This document shows positions 47,677-57,529 of a stretch of 64,000 nucleotides of DNA, in pieces. The stretch is from contig JASLLL010000006.1 in assembly GCA_030747075.1 (NCBI GenBank), forward strand, positions 1 to 64,000. The letters run 5' to 3'. The stretch is from Gemmatimonadota bacterium (lineage in GTDB: Bacteria > ARS69). The notes beneath the pieces are model-generated. The model saw only the letters and a list, made by a program, of their open reading frames with translations, was not told the origin of the DNA and searched no databases. The first letter of the stretch is position 1. Each line of letters begins with the position of its first letter. A program made the translations under genes and the position numbers.

Positions 47677-49554
47677 ATGGCCGTGCTGGACGACCGCCTG
47701 TGCGTTCGCTCGGCGAACCGCGCGATGGCGTGCCTCCTGGGATTCGACGAGCCGAATCAGGCGCGGGGCGCATCGCTGGCCGAGCATCCGCTCATCGACA
47801 TCTTGGTGGATGACGGGAGTGACCGTACGGTAGGGGCGGTGCTCACGGATCTGCTCGACCAGGGAGTCGGGTCGGTGGAAGTGGCCGCGCCTGCGGAGGG
47901 CGGTCCCCGGGTTCGTATCAGGGCCGCGGCGTGGGACACCGAGGACCCGGCCTACCGGCGGATTCTCCTCTGGGTCGCGGAAGTCCCGCTGAAGGAACCG
48001 GTTCCCGAGGCTTCCATTGGGGAGGAGACGGCTTCCCGCGCAAAGGAAGGCACGCCCCCCCCGGGACAGGGTAGGATGGGGCGGTCCTCGAAAGAGGAGG
48101 TCGCTCCCGTGCAGGACAGCTTGATTGAAGCGGACGCTCCCGCCATCCGGGTGGTTCTTCTGGGTGCCGGTGACAACGAGATTCCCGCGCTCCGGTTGCT
48201 CTACCGGGTTCGCCGCATGGCCATCGCCATGGTCTTTGACCCCGACGCGGAGGCTCCCGGGCTTTCGCTGGCGCAGGATCTGGGCATTCCCGCGATCTCC
48301 GGAAACCTCTCCGTGACGCTGGAGACCCCGCCGGATGCGGTGGTGCTGGCACGCGACGGGTTGGAGGGTTCTCTTGACTCGCTCGGGCTGAGCGCGGTGC
48401 CCCGTGTCCGTCGCGACGACCTGGAGGAGTTCCTCGTGGAACCGGACCCCTTCCTCGACCGCACCTGCGCCGCGCCGGAGGTGCTGGTGGAGTCGCCGCC
48501 ACAGGAACTGGCTGCGGAGGACCCCTTGCCTGCCGCACCCGGGGAACCCGCCGCGGAGGAACCTCCATCCGGGGAGCAGCCCGCGAAAGGCCCGGCTCCC
48601 ATGGACGAAGTCGAACGACTCGAGGCGGCGGCGGAGCTCTTGTCGGATCTTGCCCGGCTGGGCGGGCAGATTGTCGACATGGGCATCGAGCGGATCGGGG
48701 CCTCTTCCGGGAGCCTCATGCTTTTCGACGAGGAAGGGGAAGCGCTTCGTGTGGTGGCGTCGCGAGGATTGCCGCCGACGGTCGTTCAGGAATCCCGGAG
48801 GCTTCGAGGCGAAGGGATCGCCGGAAGGGTGGCGGATCGGGGGGAGCCACTTCTTCTCACCGGGCAGGTCGCGGACGCGGCGTTCGATCTGGACCCCGAC
48901 CGGCCGACCATTCCCTCTTCCGTGTGTGTCCCTGTTCGAACGGCCACCGGGATACTGGGTGTTCTCAACTTCCGCTCCTCACCTCTTGCGCCGGATTTGG
49001 ACCGTGGCGAACTCGAAGAAGCTGCCGCGCTGGGCCGCCGGGCCGGGCCGCTTCTGGAACGCGCGCTGTTGCTGGAGCGCGCGGAGAGGGGAACCCGGGA
49101 GCATTCGCTGGAGGCGGACCTGGAGGCGATTGCCGCGTCGGGTGAGGGGCTGGCTCTCCGGCTGGAGCGGATGGCCGAGCGGTTTGCGTCCGGGCTCGGT
49201 ACGCAGTCGTGCGCGATCTACTCGCTGGACCCTTCGGGTGACCGGCTTGTTCTGCGGGCGGCGGCCGGGATTTCGGCGGTTCCCGAGGGATCCGTGTCGG
49301 CTCCGGTCGGAACGGGGCTGGTGGGGTGGGCGGCGGCGGAGGATCACGCCATCGTGCTGGCTCCCGCCGCGACCGGGGGAGGTCCGGCTCCGTTCAGTGC
49401 GGCCGCGCCACTTCGACATGACGGTCGGGTGGTTGGCGTGGTCTCGGTTGAAGGAACGGCCGTCGACACCTTCGCGGACGAGTCCCTTCAGCTTCTGGAG
49501 AGCGCGGGCACGATTCCCGGAAGGTGCATCGCTTCGAGCGACTCCCGTTCTTGA
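47677..49554 (+). CDS. PAS/Rossmann/GAF/GAF signalling-type protein without output domain
   Basis: 625 residues from the first in-frame ATG. Residues 1-105 are a PAS-like domain cut at its start. Residues 155-245 form a Rossmann-like unit with VVLLGAGDNE and NAD/TrkA-N style spacing. A Pro/Glu-rich linker follows, then two GAF domains (about 310-465 and 480-615), the first with a GIAGRVADRGEPLL block. No kinase, cyclase, HTH or other effector is seen. The reading frame stays open and coding-like upstream to 47554 (WEEGLAYLLAFSEKLLDLAPDG), completing the PAS domain, so the true start is probably upstream at a non-standard codon. Confidence 0.7.
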   Translation: MAVLDDRLCVRSANRAMACLLGFDEPNQARGASLAEHPLIDILVDDGSDRTVGAVLTDLLDQGVGSVEVAAPAEGGPRVRIRAAAWDTEDPAYRRILLWVAEVPLKEPVPEASIGEETASRAKEGTPPPGQGRMGRSSKEEVAPVQDSLIEADAPAIRVVLLGAGDNEIPALRLLYRVRRMAIAMVFDPDAEAPGLSLAQDLGIPAISGNLSVTLETPPDAVVLARDGLEGSLDSLGLSAVPRVRRDDLEEFLVEPDPFLDRTCAAPEVLVESPPQELAAEDPLPAAPGEPAAEEPPSGEQPAKGPAPMDEVERLEAAAELLSDLARLGGQIVDMGIERIGASSGSLMLFDEEGEALRVVASRGLPPTVVQESRRLRGEGIAGRVADRGEPLLLTGQVADAAFDLDPDRPTIPSSVCVPVRTATGILGVLNFRSSPLAPDLDRGELEEAAALGRRAGPLLERALLLERAERGTREHSLEADLEAIAASGEGLALRLERMAERFASGLGTQSCAIYSLDPSGDRLVLRAAAGISAVPEGSVSAPVGTGLVGWAAAEDHAIVLAPAATGGGPAPFSAAAPLRHDGRVVGVVSVEGTAVDTFADESLQLLESAGTIPGRCIASSDSRS

Positions 49555-49579
49555 CCCCCGCGGGGTCAGGAAGTAACCT
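49551..49579 (+). promoter_or_regulatory. Putative promoter with operator-like dyad for gap-pgk-tpiA-secG
   Basis: TTGACC at 49551-49556, 17-base spacer, TAACCT at 49574-49579, 111 bases before gap. A perfect inverted repeat TGACCCC-CGC-GGGGTCA at 49552-49568 overlaps the -35 box. A binding protein there would block RNA polymerase. It could instead be a terminator stem for the preceding gene, whose stop codon lies in it, but no T-run follows. Confidence 0.45.
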
Positions 49580-49689
49580 CAATCGCCTTTTGAATGGGTC
49601 GCCCTCGCGCACGCGGTCGGCCCGGTCTTCACAGTTTCCGGGCCCTTCGGGCCGGGTCGGACGGGGCTGCGCCCCGGGAGGAACTTCAC

Positions 49690-50700
49690 ATGCCAGTCAG
49701 GATCGGAATCAACGGGTTCGGTCGCATCGGCCGAAACTTCTATCGCGTCCTGATGTCCAACCCGGATGTCGAAATCGTCGCCGCGAATGATCTGACGGAC
49801 TCCGCGACTCTGGCGCACCTGCTCAAGTACGACTCGGTCCACGGTCGTCTCGGCAAGGATGTCAAAGTGGTGGACGGGGGCATCGAAGTCGAGGGTCGCC
49901 TGCTGCGCGTTCTGTCGGAGCGGGATCCGGGGAAGCTCCCCTGGGGAGAGCTCGGTGTGGATGTCGTGGCGGAGAGCACGGGGCTTTTCACCGCCCGCGA
50001 GAAGGCCGCGCTGCACCTGAAGGCCGGCGCGAAGAAGGTGGTGATCTCCGCGCCGTCGAAGGACGCGGATGTGATGGTCGTGATCGGCGTGAACGATGAC
50101 ATGGTGGATCCGGCTGGCCACGAAGTGGTCTCGACCGCCAGTTGCACCACCAACTGCCTGGCTCCCGTCGCGAAGGTGCTCCACGAGACCTGGGGGATTG
50201 AGCACGGCCTCATGACGACGATCCACGCGTACACCAACGACCAGCGGATCCTGGACTTTCCCCACAAGGACCTGCGTCGTGCGCGTGCCGCTGCGGTCAG
50301 CATGATTCCCACCACGACCGGCGCGGCGGCTGCGGTGTCCAAGGCGCTTCCGGAGCTGGAAGGAAAGCTGACGGGCATGGCCATTCGCGTTCCGGTACCG
50401 AACGGTTCGGTGGTGGACCTCACGGCGGTGCTTTCGCGCGAAACCACCGCAGAGGAAATCAACGAGGCCATGAAGTCCGCTGCCGAAGGAGAGCTTCGCG
50501 GGGTGCTGGAGTATTCCGACGAGCCGCTTGTCTCGGTGGACATCATTGGGAATCCGCACAGCTCCATCTTCGATTCCATGTGCACGACGGTGATCGGGGG
50601 AACGCTGGTGAAGGTGGTGAGCTGGTACGACAACGAGTGGGGCTACTCCAATCGTCTGGCGGAAATGACGCTGCGCATGGCGAAGGGGATTTCCGGCTGA
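49690..50700 (+). CDS. gap: Glyceraldehyde-3-phosphate dehydrogenase, type I
   Basis: 336 residues. [14 protein letters not shown]-binding start, catalytic Cys152 in [12 protein letters not shown], and [11 protein letters not shown] near the end. The 5' leader contains two stable stems (GGCCC-TTC-GGGCC, and CGGGGC-TGC-GCCCCG at 49662-49676, the latter one base before GGAGGA). First gene of the lower-glycolysis operon. Confidence 0.95.
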   Translation: MPVRIGINGFGRIGRNFYRVLMSNPDVEIVAANDLTDSATLAHLLKYDSVHGRLGKDVKVVDGGIEVEGRLLRVLSERDPGKLPWGELGVDVVAESTGLFTAREKAALHLKAGAKKVVISAPSKDADVMVVIGVNDDMVDPAGHEVVSTASCTTNCLAPVAKVLHETWGIEHGLMTTIHAYTNDQRILDFPHKDLRRARAAAVSMIPTTTGAAAAVSKALPELEGKLTGMAIRVPVPNGSVVDLTAVLSRETTAEEINEAMKSAAEGELRGVLEYSDEPLVSVDIIGNPHSSIFDSMCTTVIGGTLVKVVSWYDNEWGYSNRLAEMTLRMAKGISG

Positions 50701-50701
50701 C

Positions 50702-51916
50702 ATGGTGTCCTCCTCTGCTCGTCGGCTGTCCGTCCGGGATCTGAACGCTTCCGGGAAGCGGGTGCTCGTCCGATGCGACCTGAATGTGCCGCTCGCGCAC
50801 GGAGCGGTGGCGGACGGGACGAGGATTCGGGCCAGCCTGCCCACCATCCGCCACCTGACAGAGGCCGGGGCGCGGGTCATCCTGATGTCGCATCTGGGTC
50901 GCCCGAAAGGCCGTGTCGTGCCGGACCTGAGCCTTGCGCCGGTGGCCGGGGAGTTGTCGCGGGAACTGGGGATGCCGGTCGCGATGGCGCCGGATTGCGT
51001 CGGGCCGGAGGTGATGCGGCTGGCCGCCGAACTGGGCGACGGGGAGGTGCTCCTGCTGGAGAACCTGCGATTCCACGCAGAGGAGACCGCCAACGAGGAG
51101 TCCTTTGCGAAGGGTCTCGCCGCGCTGGCGGATCTGTTCGTGAGTGATGCGTTTGGGACCGCGCATCGCGCACACGCTTCCACGGCAGGCGCGGCCGCGC
51201 ACTTTGAACAGGCGGCGGCGGGGTTTCTGCTGGAGAAGGAGCTGGCGTTTCTGGGAGGCGCCGTGACGGACCCGGAGCGGCCGTGCGTGGCCATTCTCGG
51301 GGGCGCGAAGATCAGCGGGAAGATGGATGTGCTGGAGAACCTGCTGGATCGGATGGACTCCATTCTCATTGGCGGGGCGATGGCCGGGACCTTCTTCCGG
51401 GCGCTCGGGCTGGAGACGGGGAACAGCCTCGTGGAGGAGGACCGGATCGGGCTGGCGAAGGGGCTTCTCGCACGGGCCTCGGAGAACGGCCGGGACCTTC
51501 GGCTTCCTGTGGACGGCGTGGTGGCTTCGGCGTTTGATGCCGATGCGGATGCGTCGGTCGTCCCCGTGGGCGAGATCCCCGTGGATCGCTGGATGCTGGA
51601 TGTCGGCCCGGAAACCGTGGCGGAGTACCGCAAGGTGATTCTCGGCGCGCGAACCGTCCTCTGGAACGGGCCCATGGGTGTTTTTGAGATGGATCGGTTT
51701 GCAGAGGGAACGCTGGGCATTGCGCGTGCCATGGCCGAGGCGACGGACCTCGGAGCGACCACGATCATCGGCGGGGGAGACTCCGCCGCCGCCATTGCGA
51801 AGGCCGCGTGCGCGGATCGAGTGAGCCATGTATCGACGGGAGGCGGTGCGTCCCTTGAGTTCCTGGAGGGGAAACTCCTTCCCGGCGTGGCGGCCCTGAC
51901 GGAGGTGAACTCTTGA
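50702..51916 (+). CDS. pgk: Phosphoglycerate kinase
   Basis: 404 residues. [11 protein letters not shown] and HLGRPKG in the N-domain, [17 protein letters not shown] linking the domains, and GGGDSAAAI with [13 protein letters not shown] in the nucleotide domain. ATG one base after the gap stop. Makes ATP from 1,3-bisphosphoglycerate. Confidence 0.95.
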   Translation: MVSSSARRLSVRDLNASGKRVLVRCDLNVPLAHGAVADGTRIRASLPTIRHLTEAGARVILMSHLGRPKGRVVPDLSLAPVAGELSRELGMPVAMAPDCVGPEVMRLAAELGDGEVLLLENLRFHAEETANEESFAKGLAALADLFVSDAFGTAHRAHASTAGAAAHFEQAAAGFLLEKELAFLGGAVTDPERPCVAILGGAKISGKMDVLENLLDRMDSILIGGAMAGTFFRALGLETGNSLVEEDRIGLAKGLLARASENGRDLRLPVDGVVASAFDADADASVVPVGEIPVDRWMLDVGPETVAEYRKVILGARTVLWNGPMGVFEMDRFAEGTLGIARAMAEATDLGATTIIGGGDSAAAIAKAACADRVSHVSTGGGASLEFLEGKLLPGVAALTEVNS

Positions 51917-52677
51917 GAACGCCATTCGTATGCGGGAACTGGAAGATGCACAAGACGACGGGAGAGGCCCGGGCGCTCGCGCGGGAGATCGTGAACTCGC
52001 TTCGCGGCGGGGCCGGGGGCGTGGATGTGGTGGTATGCCCGCCGTTCACGGCACTGGCGGCGGTGGGGGAGGTGCTGGGAGGGTCCGGGGTGCGTATGGG
52101 CGCCCAGAACGCCCATTCCGCCCCGTCCGGGGCGTACACTGGAGAGGTCTCCGCGCCGATGCTGGTTGACCTCGGCTGCGATTTCGTGATACTCGGCCAC
52201 TCGGAGCGTCGCCAGCTCTTCGGAGAGACCGATTCGGGTGTCCGGGAAAAGCTGGAGTCGGCTCGTGGAGCGGGCCTCGTCCCCATCGTTTGCGTGGGAG
52301 AGACCCTGGAGGAACGCGAATCAGGCCGCACCGCAGAGGTGGTGCTGGGCCAGGTGCGCGGGGCGCTGGAAGGTCTGCCGGCCCCGGAGGTCGGGAGGTT
52401 GATCCTCGCTTACGAGCCGGTCTGGGCCATCGGTACAGGGAAGACGGCCACGCCGGAAGAGGCTCAGGAGGTGCATGCGCGGATTCGCGCAGAGGTTGAA
52501 ACATTGTTCGGCGAAGAGCCCGCGGGCTCCGTTCGCATCCTCTACGGAGGGAGCATGAAGCCGGACAACGCCGCGGACCTTCTGTCCCGGCAGGACATTG
52601 ACGGAGGCCTGATCGGGGGGGCGGCCCTCCGGGCCAGCGACTTCACTACCATCGTGGGTGCGGCATGTACGGAGTGA
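51913..52677 (+). CDS. tpiA: Triosephosphate isomerase
   Basis: 254 residues from a TTG that overlaps the pgk stop (TTGA) with GGAGGTGAAC upstream. Catalytic Asn9 and Lys11 in GNWKM, His in LGHSERR, Glu in [11 protein letters not shown], and the phosphate-gripping YGGSMKPDN loop. Fourth consecutive element of the glycolytic block. Confidence 0.95.
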   Translation: MRTPFVCGNWKMHKTTGEARALAREIVNSLRGGAGGVDVVVCPPFTALAAVGEVLGGSGVRMGAQNAHSAPSGAYTGEVSAPMLVDLGCDFVILGHSERRQLFGETDSGVREKLESARGAGLVPIVCVGETLEERESGRTAEVVLGQVRGALEGLPAPEVGRLILAYEPVWAIGTGKTATPEEAQEVHARIRAEVETLFGEEPAGSVRILYGGSMKPDNAADLLSRQDIDGGLIGGAALRASDFTTIVGAACTE

Positions 52678-53096
52678 TTCTCGGAGTTCATGTGATTGTC
52701 TGTCTCGGCCTGATTCTCGCCGTGCTTCTCCAGTCCTCCAAGGGCACGGGGCTCGCGGGGGGGAGCGCATTCGGCGGTGGCGCGGAGGCCACGGTGTTTG
52801 GTGGACGAGGCGCGGCCACATTCCTGTCGAAGGCCACGACCATCCTGGGGGCCTCGTTTATGGTGACCTCCCTGGTGCTGACGCTGATCGGTATCGGGGG
52901 AGGAGACGGGCCGGAGAGCATCGTCGCCCGGGAGGCGGCTCAGAACGCTCCGGTAGCGGCACCCGCCACGGGCGCGCCTCTGGGAGGCGATGGCACAGGA
53001 ACCCCGGTGGCACCCTCGTTTCCGGCGCCGGGTGCGGGGAGCGGCGCGGGAGAACCCGCCTCCACCGACGGGGGAGAGAGTGCGGGCGGAGAGTAG
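52665..53096 (+). CDS. secG: Protein translocase subunit SecG
   Basis: 143 residues. Two membrane segments (about 3-21 and 58-77) flanking a polar loop with LLQSSKGTGLAGGSAFGGG, the SecG hallmark. The last 65 residues are an Ala/Gly/Pro-rich hydrophilic extension not needed for the core fold. Overlaps tpiA by 13 bases and is followed by tRNA-Leu. Confidence 0.9.
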   Translation: MYGVILGVHVIVCLGLILAVLLQSSKGTGLAGGSAFGGGAEATVFGGRGAATFLSKATTILGASFMVTSLVLTLIGIGGGDGPESIVAREAAQNAPVAAPATGAPLGGDGTGTPVAPSFPAPGAGSGAGEPASTDGGESAGGE

Positions 53097-53110
53097 AGTC
53101 TGATCCGAGT

Positions 53111-53195
53111 GCCCGGGTGGTGAAACTGGTAAACACGCACGGTTGAGGGCCGTGTGGGGCAACCCTTGCGGGTTCGAGTCCCGCCCCGGGCACCA
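53111..53195 (+). tRNA. tRNA-Leu (anticodon GAG)
   Basis: 85 bases including an encoded CCA. Acceptor stem GCCCGGG (53111-53117) pairs with CCCGGGC (53185-53191), discriminator A then CCA. The anticodon stem CACGG/CCGTG holds the loop TTGAGGG with anticodon GAG, which reads CUC/CUU leucine codons. A long variable arm (class II) and T-loop GGTTCGAGTCC are present. Situated after secG, as leuU is in E. coli. Confidence 0.96.
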
Positions 53196-53202
53196 TGAGA
53201 AG

Positions 53203-53240
53203 AGGGCGGTCAGGGGAAACCCGGCCGCCCTTTCTTCGTT
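53203..53240 (+). terminator. Rho-independent terminator after tRNA-Leu
   Basis: AGGGCGG at 53203-53209 pairs with CCGCCCT at 53225-53231, with an inner GGGG-AAA-CCC stem, then TTCTTCGTT. The T-rich side is on the forward strand, so it closes the gap-pgk-tpiA-secG-tRNA unit. Confidence 0.8.
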
Positions 53241-53266
53241 CTGTCTGTGCGGAAGCACCCGGTGGG

Positions 53267-54589
53267 CTACTCCACCCTGGTCAGCACATCTCTCAGACGC
53301 ACCATGCCCGCATCGATCTCCGAAGGGCTGACCGCGCCGACGGAAATCCTCATCCAGCCGGTGTCTCCCTCCATCCCGAAAGCCTGGAAGGGAAGAACAC
53401 CCAGCCCGGCCTCCTCCAGCAGAAGTCGGCGGATGTCTTCGTTGGTCCGGATGTCGCGGCCCGCCACCCGCTTTCCGACCAAGTCGAATCGCACGGAGAG
53501 GTAGATGGCTCCCTGCGGCGGGATGTGCTCCACGGGACATCCGGCGGTGGCCATGTCGCCCAGCGCCAGGTGGATGCGATCCAGACGGTCGTGCAGTTGA
53601 CCGATGAAGGAGACCCGGTGCGCGGAGAGCGCGGTGCGGTCTTTCAGGAAGCGAGCCGTGGCCACTTGTTCCGCGCGCGGCGCCCAGGCCCCGTAGTGCC
53701 CGGCCATTTCCCGCATCTTCGCAATGAGATGCGGCGGTCCGGCAGCCCACCCCACGCGCAGCCCGGTGCCGCTCATGGCCTTGCTCACCGCGTCCACCAG
53801 GACCGTGTAGGGCGCCATCTCCGGGACCAGCCCCACGGGTGTGTGGTGTCTGGAGTCTCCATAGGTCAGCGTGCGGTATACCTGATCGTAGACCACATAA
53901 AGCGGACGCTGCCCGATGGCCTCCCGCCGGGAGTTCTCCCGTACGATGGCCTCGGAGATCCCGCCGAGCGCGCTTTCCGAAATGCAGGTGCCCGTCGGGT
54001 TCAGCGGCGAGTTCAGACACAGGAGGCGTGCGCGCTGAATCCACGGTTCGATGGCTTCCGCGTCCAGATGGAAGTTCCGGTCTGGAGAGACGGGAAGCGC
54101 CGTGGCGTTTGCGCCGGAGAGATAGGCGTAGTGGTGGTTGTTCCACGAGGGAACGGGATACAGCACGCAGTCCTCCGGGTCCACCACCGCCATGTAGGTG
54201 GAATAGATGAGGGGGCGCGCGCCTCCGGCCACGAGCACGCTCTCCATGGGGTACTCCAGTCCCAGATCGTCCCGGTTGAGCACACGGATCTGCTCCCGGA
54301 GTTCCGGAACGCCGTCGACGGGTGGGTAGTTGGTTTCCCCGTCGTGCAGTGCCTCTACGATGTAGTCCACCAGAGCTTCAGGAACCGGGAACTGATCCGG
54401 CCGGAAATCCCCGACCGTGAGGTTGAGCACCTGCTCTCCACGCCCCTGCATCGCGCGGATTTCGGCGGCGATCCGAAGGATGGTGGAGCCCTCTACGCGG
54501 TCCGCATACCGGGACAGGCCGGGTTGCGCGGCGTCGTCACCGGGAAGGAAGTGCGTGAGATTCCTGTCCGGGGTTTTCGAGGCGGTCAT
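53267..54589 (-). CDS. Class I/II pyridoxal-phosphate aminotransferase (aspartate type)
   Basis: 440 residues. Fold type I core with [33 protein letters not shown] and the PLP-lysine motif [16 protein letters not shown]. Closest in style to aspartate/aromatic aminotransferases; exact amino acid unknown. The ATG at 54589 overlaps the stop of the acetyltransferase gene (ATGA), so the two are one transcript. Confidence 0.85.
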   Translation of the reverse strand: MTASKTPDRNLTHFLPGDDAAQPGLSRYADRVEGSTILRIAAEIRAMQGRGEQVLNLTVGDFRPDQFPVPEALVDYIVEALHDGETNYPPVDGVPELREQIRVLNRDDLGLEYPMESVLVAGGARPLIYSTYMAVVDPEDCVLYPVPSWNNHHYAYLSGANATALPVSPDRNFHLDAEAIEPWIQRARLLCLNSPLNPTGTCISESALGGISEAIVRENSRREAIGQRPLYVVYDQVYRTLTYGDSRHHTPVGLVPEMAPYTVLVDAVSKAMSGTGLRVGWAAGPPHLIAKMREMAGHYGAWAPRAEQVATARFLKDRTALSAHRVSFIGQLHDRLDRIHLALGDMATAGCPVEHIPPQGAIYLSVRFDLVGKRVAGRDIRTNEDIRRLLLEEAGLGVLPFQAFGMEGDTGWMRISVGAVSPSEIDAGMVRLRDVLTRVE

Positions 54590-55203
54590 GCGGACTCTCC
54601 ATCCGGAGGACTTCCCTCCTGCTCGAGCGTGACGATCCCCTCCGCGAGTCGGTAGATGTCTCCGGTGCGAGGGCATTCCGCGCGTCCCTGATCATCGAAG
54701 GAGATGCTCTCTCCGTACCGTCCGACCCAGCCGTGATGCCGGGCGGGGCTTCCGTACACCAGCGCGAAGTCCGGGACATCCTTCGTTACGACGGCGCCGG
54801 CGCCGATCATGGCGTGCAGGCCGATCGTGATGCCGCAGACGATGGTGGCGTTGGCGCCGATGGTGGCTCCCGTTCGGATCAGCGTGGATCGGAACTCCGT
54901 TTCCGGGTCTTTCTTGAATGCGGATCTCGGGAGGAAGTCGTTTGTGAAGCACGCGTTGGGTCCGAGGAAGACATAGTCTTCGCAGGTGACCTTGTCCCAC
55001 ACCGCGACTCCGTTTTTCACCGTACAGAAGTCTCCGAGGACGCCACCTCCCTCGACGAAGCTGCACTCTCCGATGTTGCACTCCCGGCCGACGACGGCTC
55101 CCGGGAGAACATGGGCGAAGGCCCAGATGCGGGTGCCTTCTCCCACGGTGTCTGAATCGCAGAGACCGCGCGCGTGAACGAACACTCCGGCAGGACTTGC
55201 CAC
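54586..55203 (-). CDS. Left-handed beta-helix acetyltransferase (WbbJ/WlbB-like)
   Basis: 205 residues. Hexapeptide repeats run through most of the protein (for example [67 protein letters not shown]), the trimeric beta-helix fold of sugar N- and O-acetyltransferases. A helical tail follows. The GTG at 55203 has GAGGAG 6 bases upstream; ATG 55236 lacks a site. The pair with an aminotransferase is like the amino-sugar modules of surface glycan loci, an inference. Confidence 0.82.
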   Translation of the reverse strand: MASPAGVFVHARGLCDSDTVGEGTRIWAFAHVLPGAVVGRECNIGECSFVEGGGVLGDFCTVKNGVAVWDKVTCEDYVFLGPNACFTNDFLPRSAFKKDPETEFRSTLIRTGATIGANATIVCGITIGLHAMIGAGAVVTKDVPDFALVYGSPARHHGWVGRYGESISFDDQGRAECPRTGDIYRLAEGIVTLEQEGSPPDGESA

Positions 55204-55383
55204 GACTCCCTCCTCGCTGATTCCAGGACCGCCCATGGTACGCGTGAGGGCAGGGGAAGGCAACGGGTGTCGCCTCGGTGGGATGTGCTTCCGCTTTCCC
55301 CGGCCCGGTCTGTCTGATATCTTGCGCTCCGCCCGGGAATGCCGGGCGAATGCGCGCGGGCTTTGTTCGTAGGAGGGTCACTC

Positions 55384-56601
55384 ATGACCACCGGATCCAC
55401 TGACCGATTCATTGATCTTGCAGACCAGTTCTCCGCCACCAACTACCACCCTCTTCCGATCGTGATTGAACGCGCGGAGGGCGTCTGGGTCTGGGACCCG
55501 GAAGGCCGTCGGTATCTGGACATGCTTGCGGCGTATTCGGCGGTGAATCAGGGACACTGTCATCCGCGGATTCTCGAGGTGCTCCGGTCTCAGGCGGAGC
55601 GTGTCACGCTGACTTCGCGTGCCTTCCACAACGACCAGTTTGGTCCGCTTTGTCAGGAACTCTGCGAGGTGGCCGGGTTCGAGAAGGTGCTGCTCATGAA
55701 CACCGGCGCCGAAGCGGTGGAGACCGCCGTCAAGATGGCGCGGAAGTGGGCGTACGAGGTCAAGGGTGTGGAGCGTGATCAGGCGGAGATCATCGTGGCC
55801 GAGGGGAACTTCCACGGGAGGACGACTACCGTGATCAGTTTCTCCACGGATGAGCAGTACCGCGAGGGCTTCGGGCCATTGACGCCCGGCTTCCCGGTGG
55901 TTCCGTTCGGAGATGCGGACGCACTGGAGGCGGCGATCACTCCGCGGACGGCGGCGTTCCTTGTGGAGCCCATTCAGGGCGAGGCGGGGATCATCATTCC
56001 GCCGGACGGATACCTGAAGCGTGTGCGGGAGCTTTGCACGCAACACAGGGTGCTTCTGATTGCCGACGAGATCCAGAGCGGACTGGGACGGACCGGGAAG
56101 CTGTTCGCGCACGAGCACGCCGGGATCCGGCCGGACGCGTTGATTGTCGGGAAGGCGCTCTCCGGCGGCTTCTACCCGGTGAGCGCGGTGCTGGCGGACA
56201 GCGAAGCCATGGGGGTCTTCCGGCCGGGGGATCACGGATCGACTTTCGGCGGGAATCCGCTTGGCTGCGCGGTTGCCCGGGAGGCGCTGGCCGTGCTTCG
56301 CGAAGAGAACCTCGTGGAAAACTCGCGGGAGATGGGCGCGTACCTCATGGAGCGGCTGGCCGAGGTCCCGTCGGAGGTGGTGGAAGAGATCCGCGGAGTG
56401 GGGCTTTGGATCGCGATCGAGGTGAAGGAGACGGCCGGAAGCGCGCGTCCCTACTGCGAGGCGCTGAAAGAGCGCGGTATTCTCGCGAAGGAGACGCATG
56501 AGCAGGTGGTGAGGATCGCGCCGCCGCTTTGCATTACGCCGGAGGAGATCGACTGGGCGGTCCCGCTGATCGTGGAGGTACTGTCCGGGAAGAGGGGCTG
56601 A
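55384..56601 (+). CDS. rocD: Ornithine--oxo-acid transaminase
   Basis: 405 residues, class III aminotransferase: [19 protein letters not shown] at the start, [30 protein letters not shown] and the PLP-lysine motif [12 protein letters not shown]. These match ornithine aminotransferase rather than acetylornithine aminotransferase. TAGGAGGG lies before the ATG; a GCCCGG/CCGGGC stem is in the leader at 55331-55347. The last 68 bases overlap the convergent transporter gene. Confidence 0.9.
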   Translation: MTTGSTDRFIDLADQFSATNYHPLPIVIERAEGVWVWDPEGRRYLDMLAAYSAVNQGHCHPRILEVLRSQAERVTLTSRAFHNDQFGPLCQELCEVAGFEKVLLMNTGAEAVETAVKMARKWAYEVKGVERDQAEIIVAEGNFHGRTTTVISFSTDEQYREGFGPLTPGFPVVPFGDADALEAAITPRTAAFLVEPIQGEAGIIIPPDGYLKRVRELCTQHRVLLIADEIQSGLGRTGKLFAHEHAGIRPDALIVGKALSGGFYPVSAVLADSEAMGVFRPGDHGSTFGGNPLGCAVAREALAVLREENLVENSREMGAYLMERLAEVPSEVVEEIRGVGLWIAIEVKETAGSARPYCEALKERGILAKETHEQVVRIAPPLCITPEEIDWAVPLIVEVLSGKRG

Positions 56602-57433
56602 GAGCGCCCGCTTCGGAGAGCACCATGCCGCCGAGAATGATGATTCCGCCGAGCCACGCGGTGGGCGTCAGCGTCTCGCCGAGGAGCACCCACGAGAACC
56701 CCGCCGCGAAGAGCGGCTCCGTGGCGTAGACCAGTGCGGCGCGGGTCGGCTCCACCTTCGGCTGGTAGCGGAGTTGGAGCCAGACCACGCAGGCGGTGGC
56801 GAGAATCGCGGTGGTTGCCAGCCCCGTCAGCAGCACGGGGACGGGTTCCATGCGGGGAGTCTCGACAAGCGGGGACAAGAGGAGCGCGAGAGCCGCGGTG
56901 ACCCCCAACTGCGAGACGAGAAGCCCGGCGCGGTCGTAGTCGCGGCCGTACTTCCCCAGAAGCGCGACATGAAGCCCGAAGAAGAACGCGCAGGCGATCG
57001 TCCAGGAGTCTCCCCGGTTCCATGAACCAGCCTCCGGGGCGGTGAGAATCCAGAGCCCGGGTACGGCAAGTGCCAGTCCCGCCATGGAGAGGGGGCGGGG
57101 TTTCCGGCCGGTGAGGAGCATTGACCAGACTGGAACCAGTGCGACGGAAAGTCCGGTGATGAATGCCGACCGGGCCGGCGTGGTGACGGCCAGCCCCAGC
57201 GTCTGGGTGCAGTAGCCTCCGGCGAGGACCACGCCCAGCCCGATGCCGCGAACAAGCGCCGCCCGGACTTCGGGGCCCCGGTGACGCAGGAGTGGCAGCG
57301 TGGCCAGCGTGGCCAGCGCAAACCGCATTCCCACGAACAGCAGTGGCGACGCATGGTCCAGAGAGGCCTTGACCGCCACGAAGGTGGCGCCCCAGAGGAA
57401 GGAAACGAGGAGGAGTGCTGCGGTCGGGGGCAT
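56534..57433 (-). CDS. EamA/DMT-family transporter
   Basis: 299 residues with ten hydrophobic segments arranged as two EamA repeats (first repeat begins [16 protein letters not shown], second near the [18 protein letters not shown] segment). Proposed as an exporter of metabolites; substrate unknown. The ATG at 57433 has AAGGA 9 bases upstream, while the ATG at 57442 touches it. The 3' end runs 68 bases into rocD on the other strand. Confidence 0.82.
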   Translation of the reverse strand: MPPTAALLLVSFLWGATFVAVKASLDHASPLLFVGMRFALATLATLPLLRHRGPEVRAALVRGIGLGVVLAGGYCTQTLGLAVTTPARSAFITGLSVALVPVWSMLLTGRKPRPLSMAGLALAVPGLWILTAPEAGSWNRGDSWTIACAFFFGLHVALLGKYGRDYDRAGLLVSQLGVTAALALLLSPLVETPRMEPVPVLLTGLATTAILATACVVWLQLRYQPKVEPTRAALVYATEPLFAAGFSWVLLGETLTPTAWLGGIIILGGMVLSEAGALSPSSRTVPPRSAGPPSRSPPA

Positions 57434-57468
57434 CAGGCGCATTCCTTGAGGATTTCAGGCTCCGATCG

Positions 57469-57477
57469 TGCTATTAT
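57469..57477 (+). promoter_or_regulatory. Extended -10 promoter for the LVIVD-repeat protein gene
   Basis: TGCTATTAT at 57469-57477 combines the extended-10 TGn with TATTAT (five of six bases of TATAAT), 53 bases before the ATG in the divergent gap with the transporter gene. No -35 box at the usual distance; TTGAGG is 20 bases upstream. Confidence 0.5.
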
Positions 57478-57529
57478 GGACATCCTTGTACGCAATCCCG
57501 GAAATCGCAGCCATCCTGAGGAACCCAGT

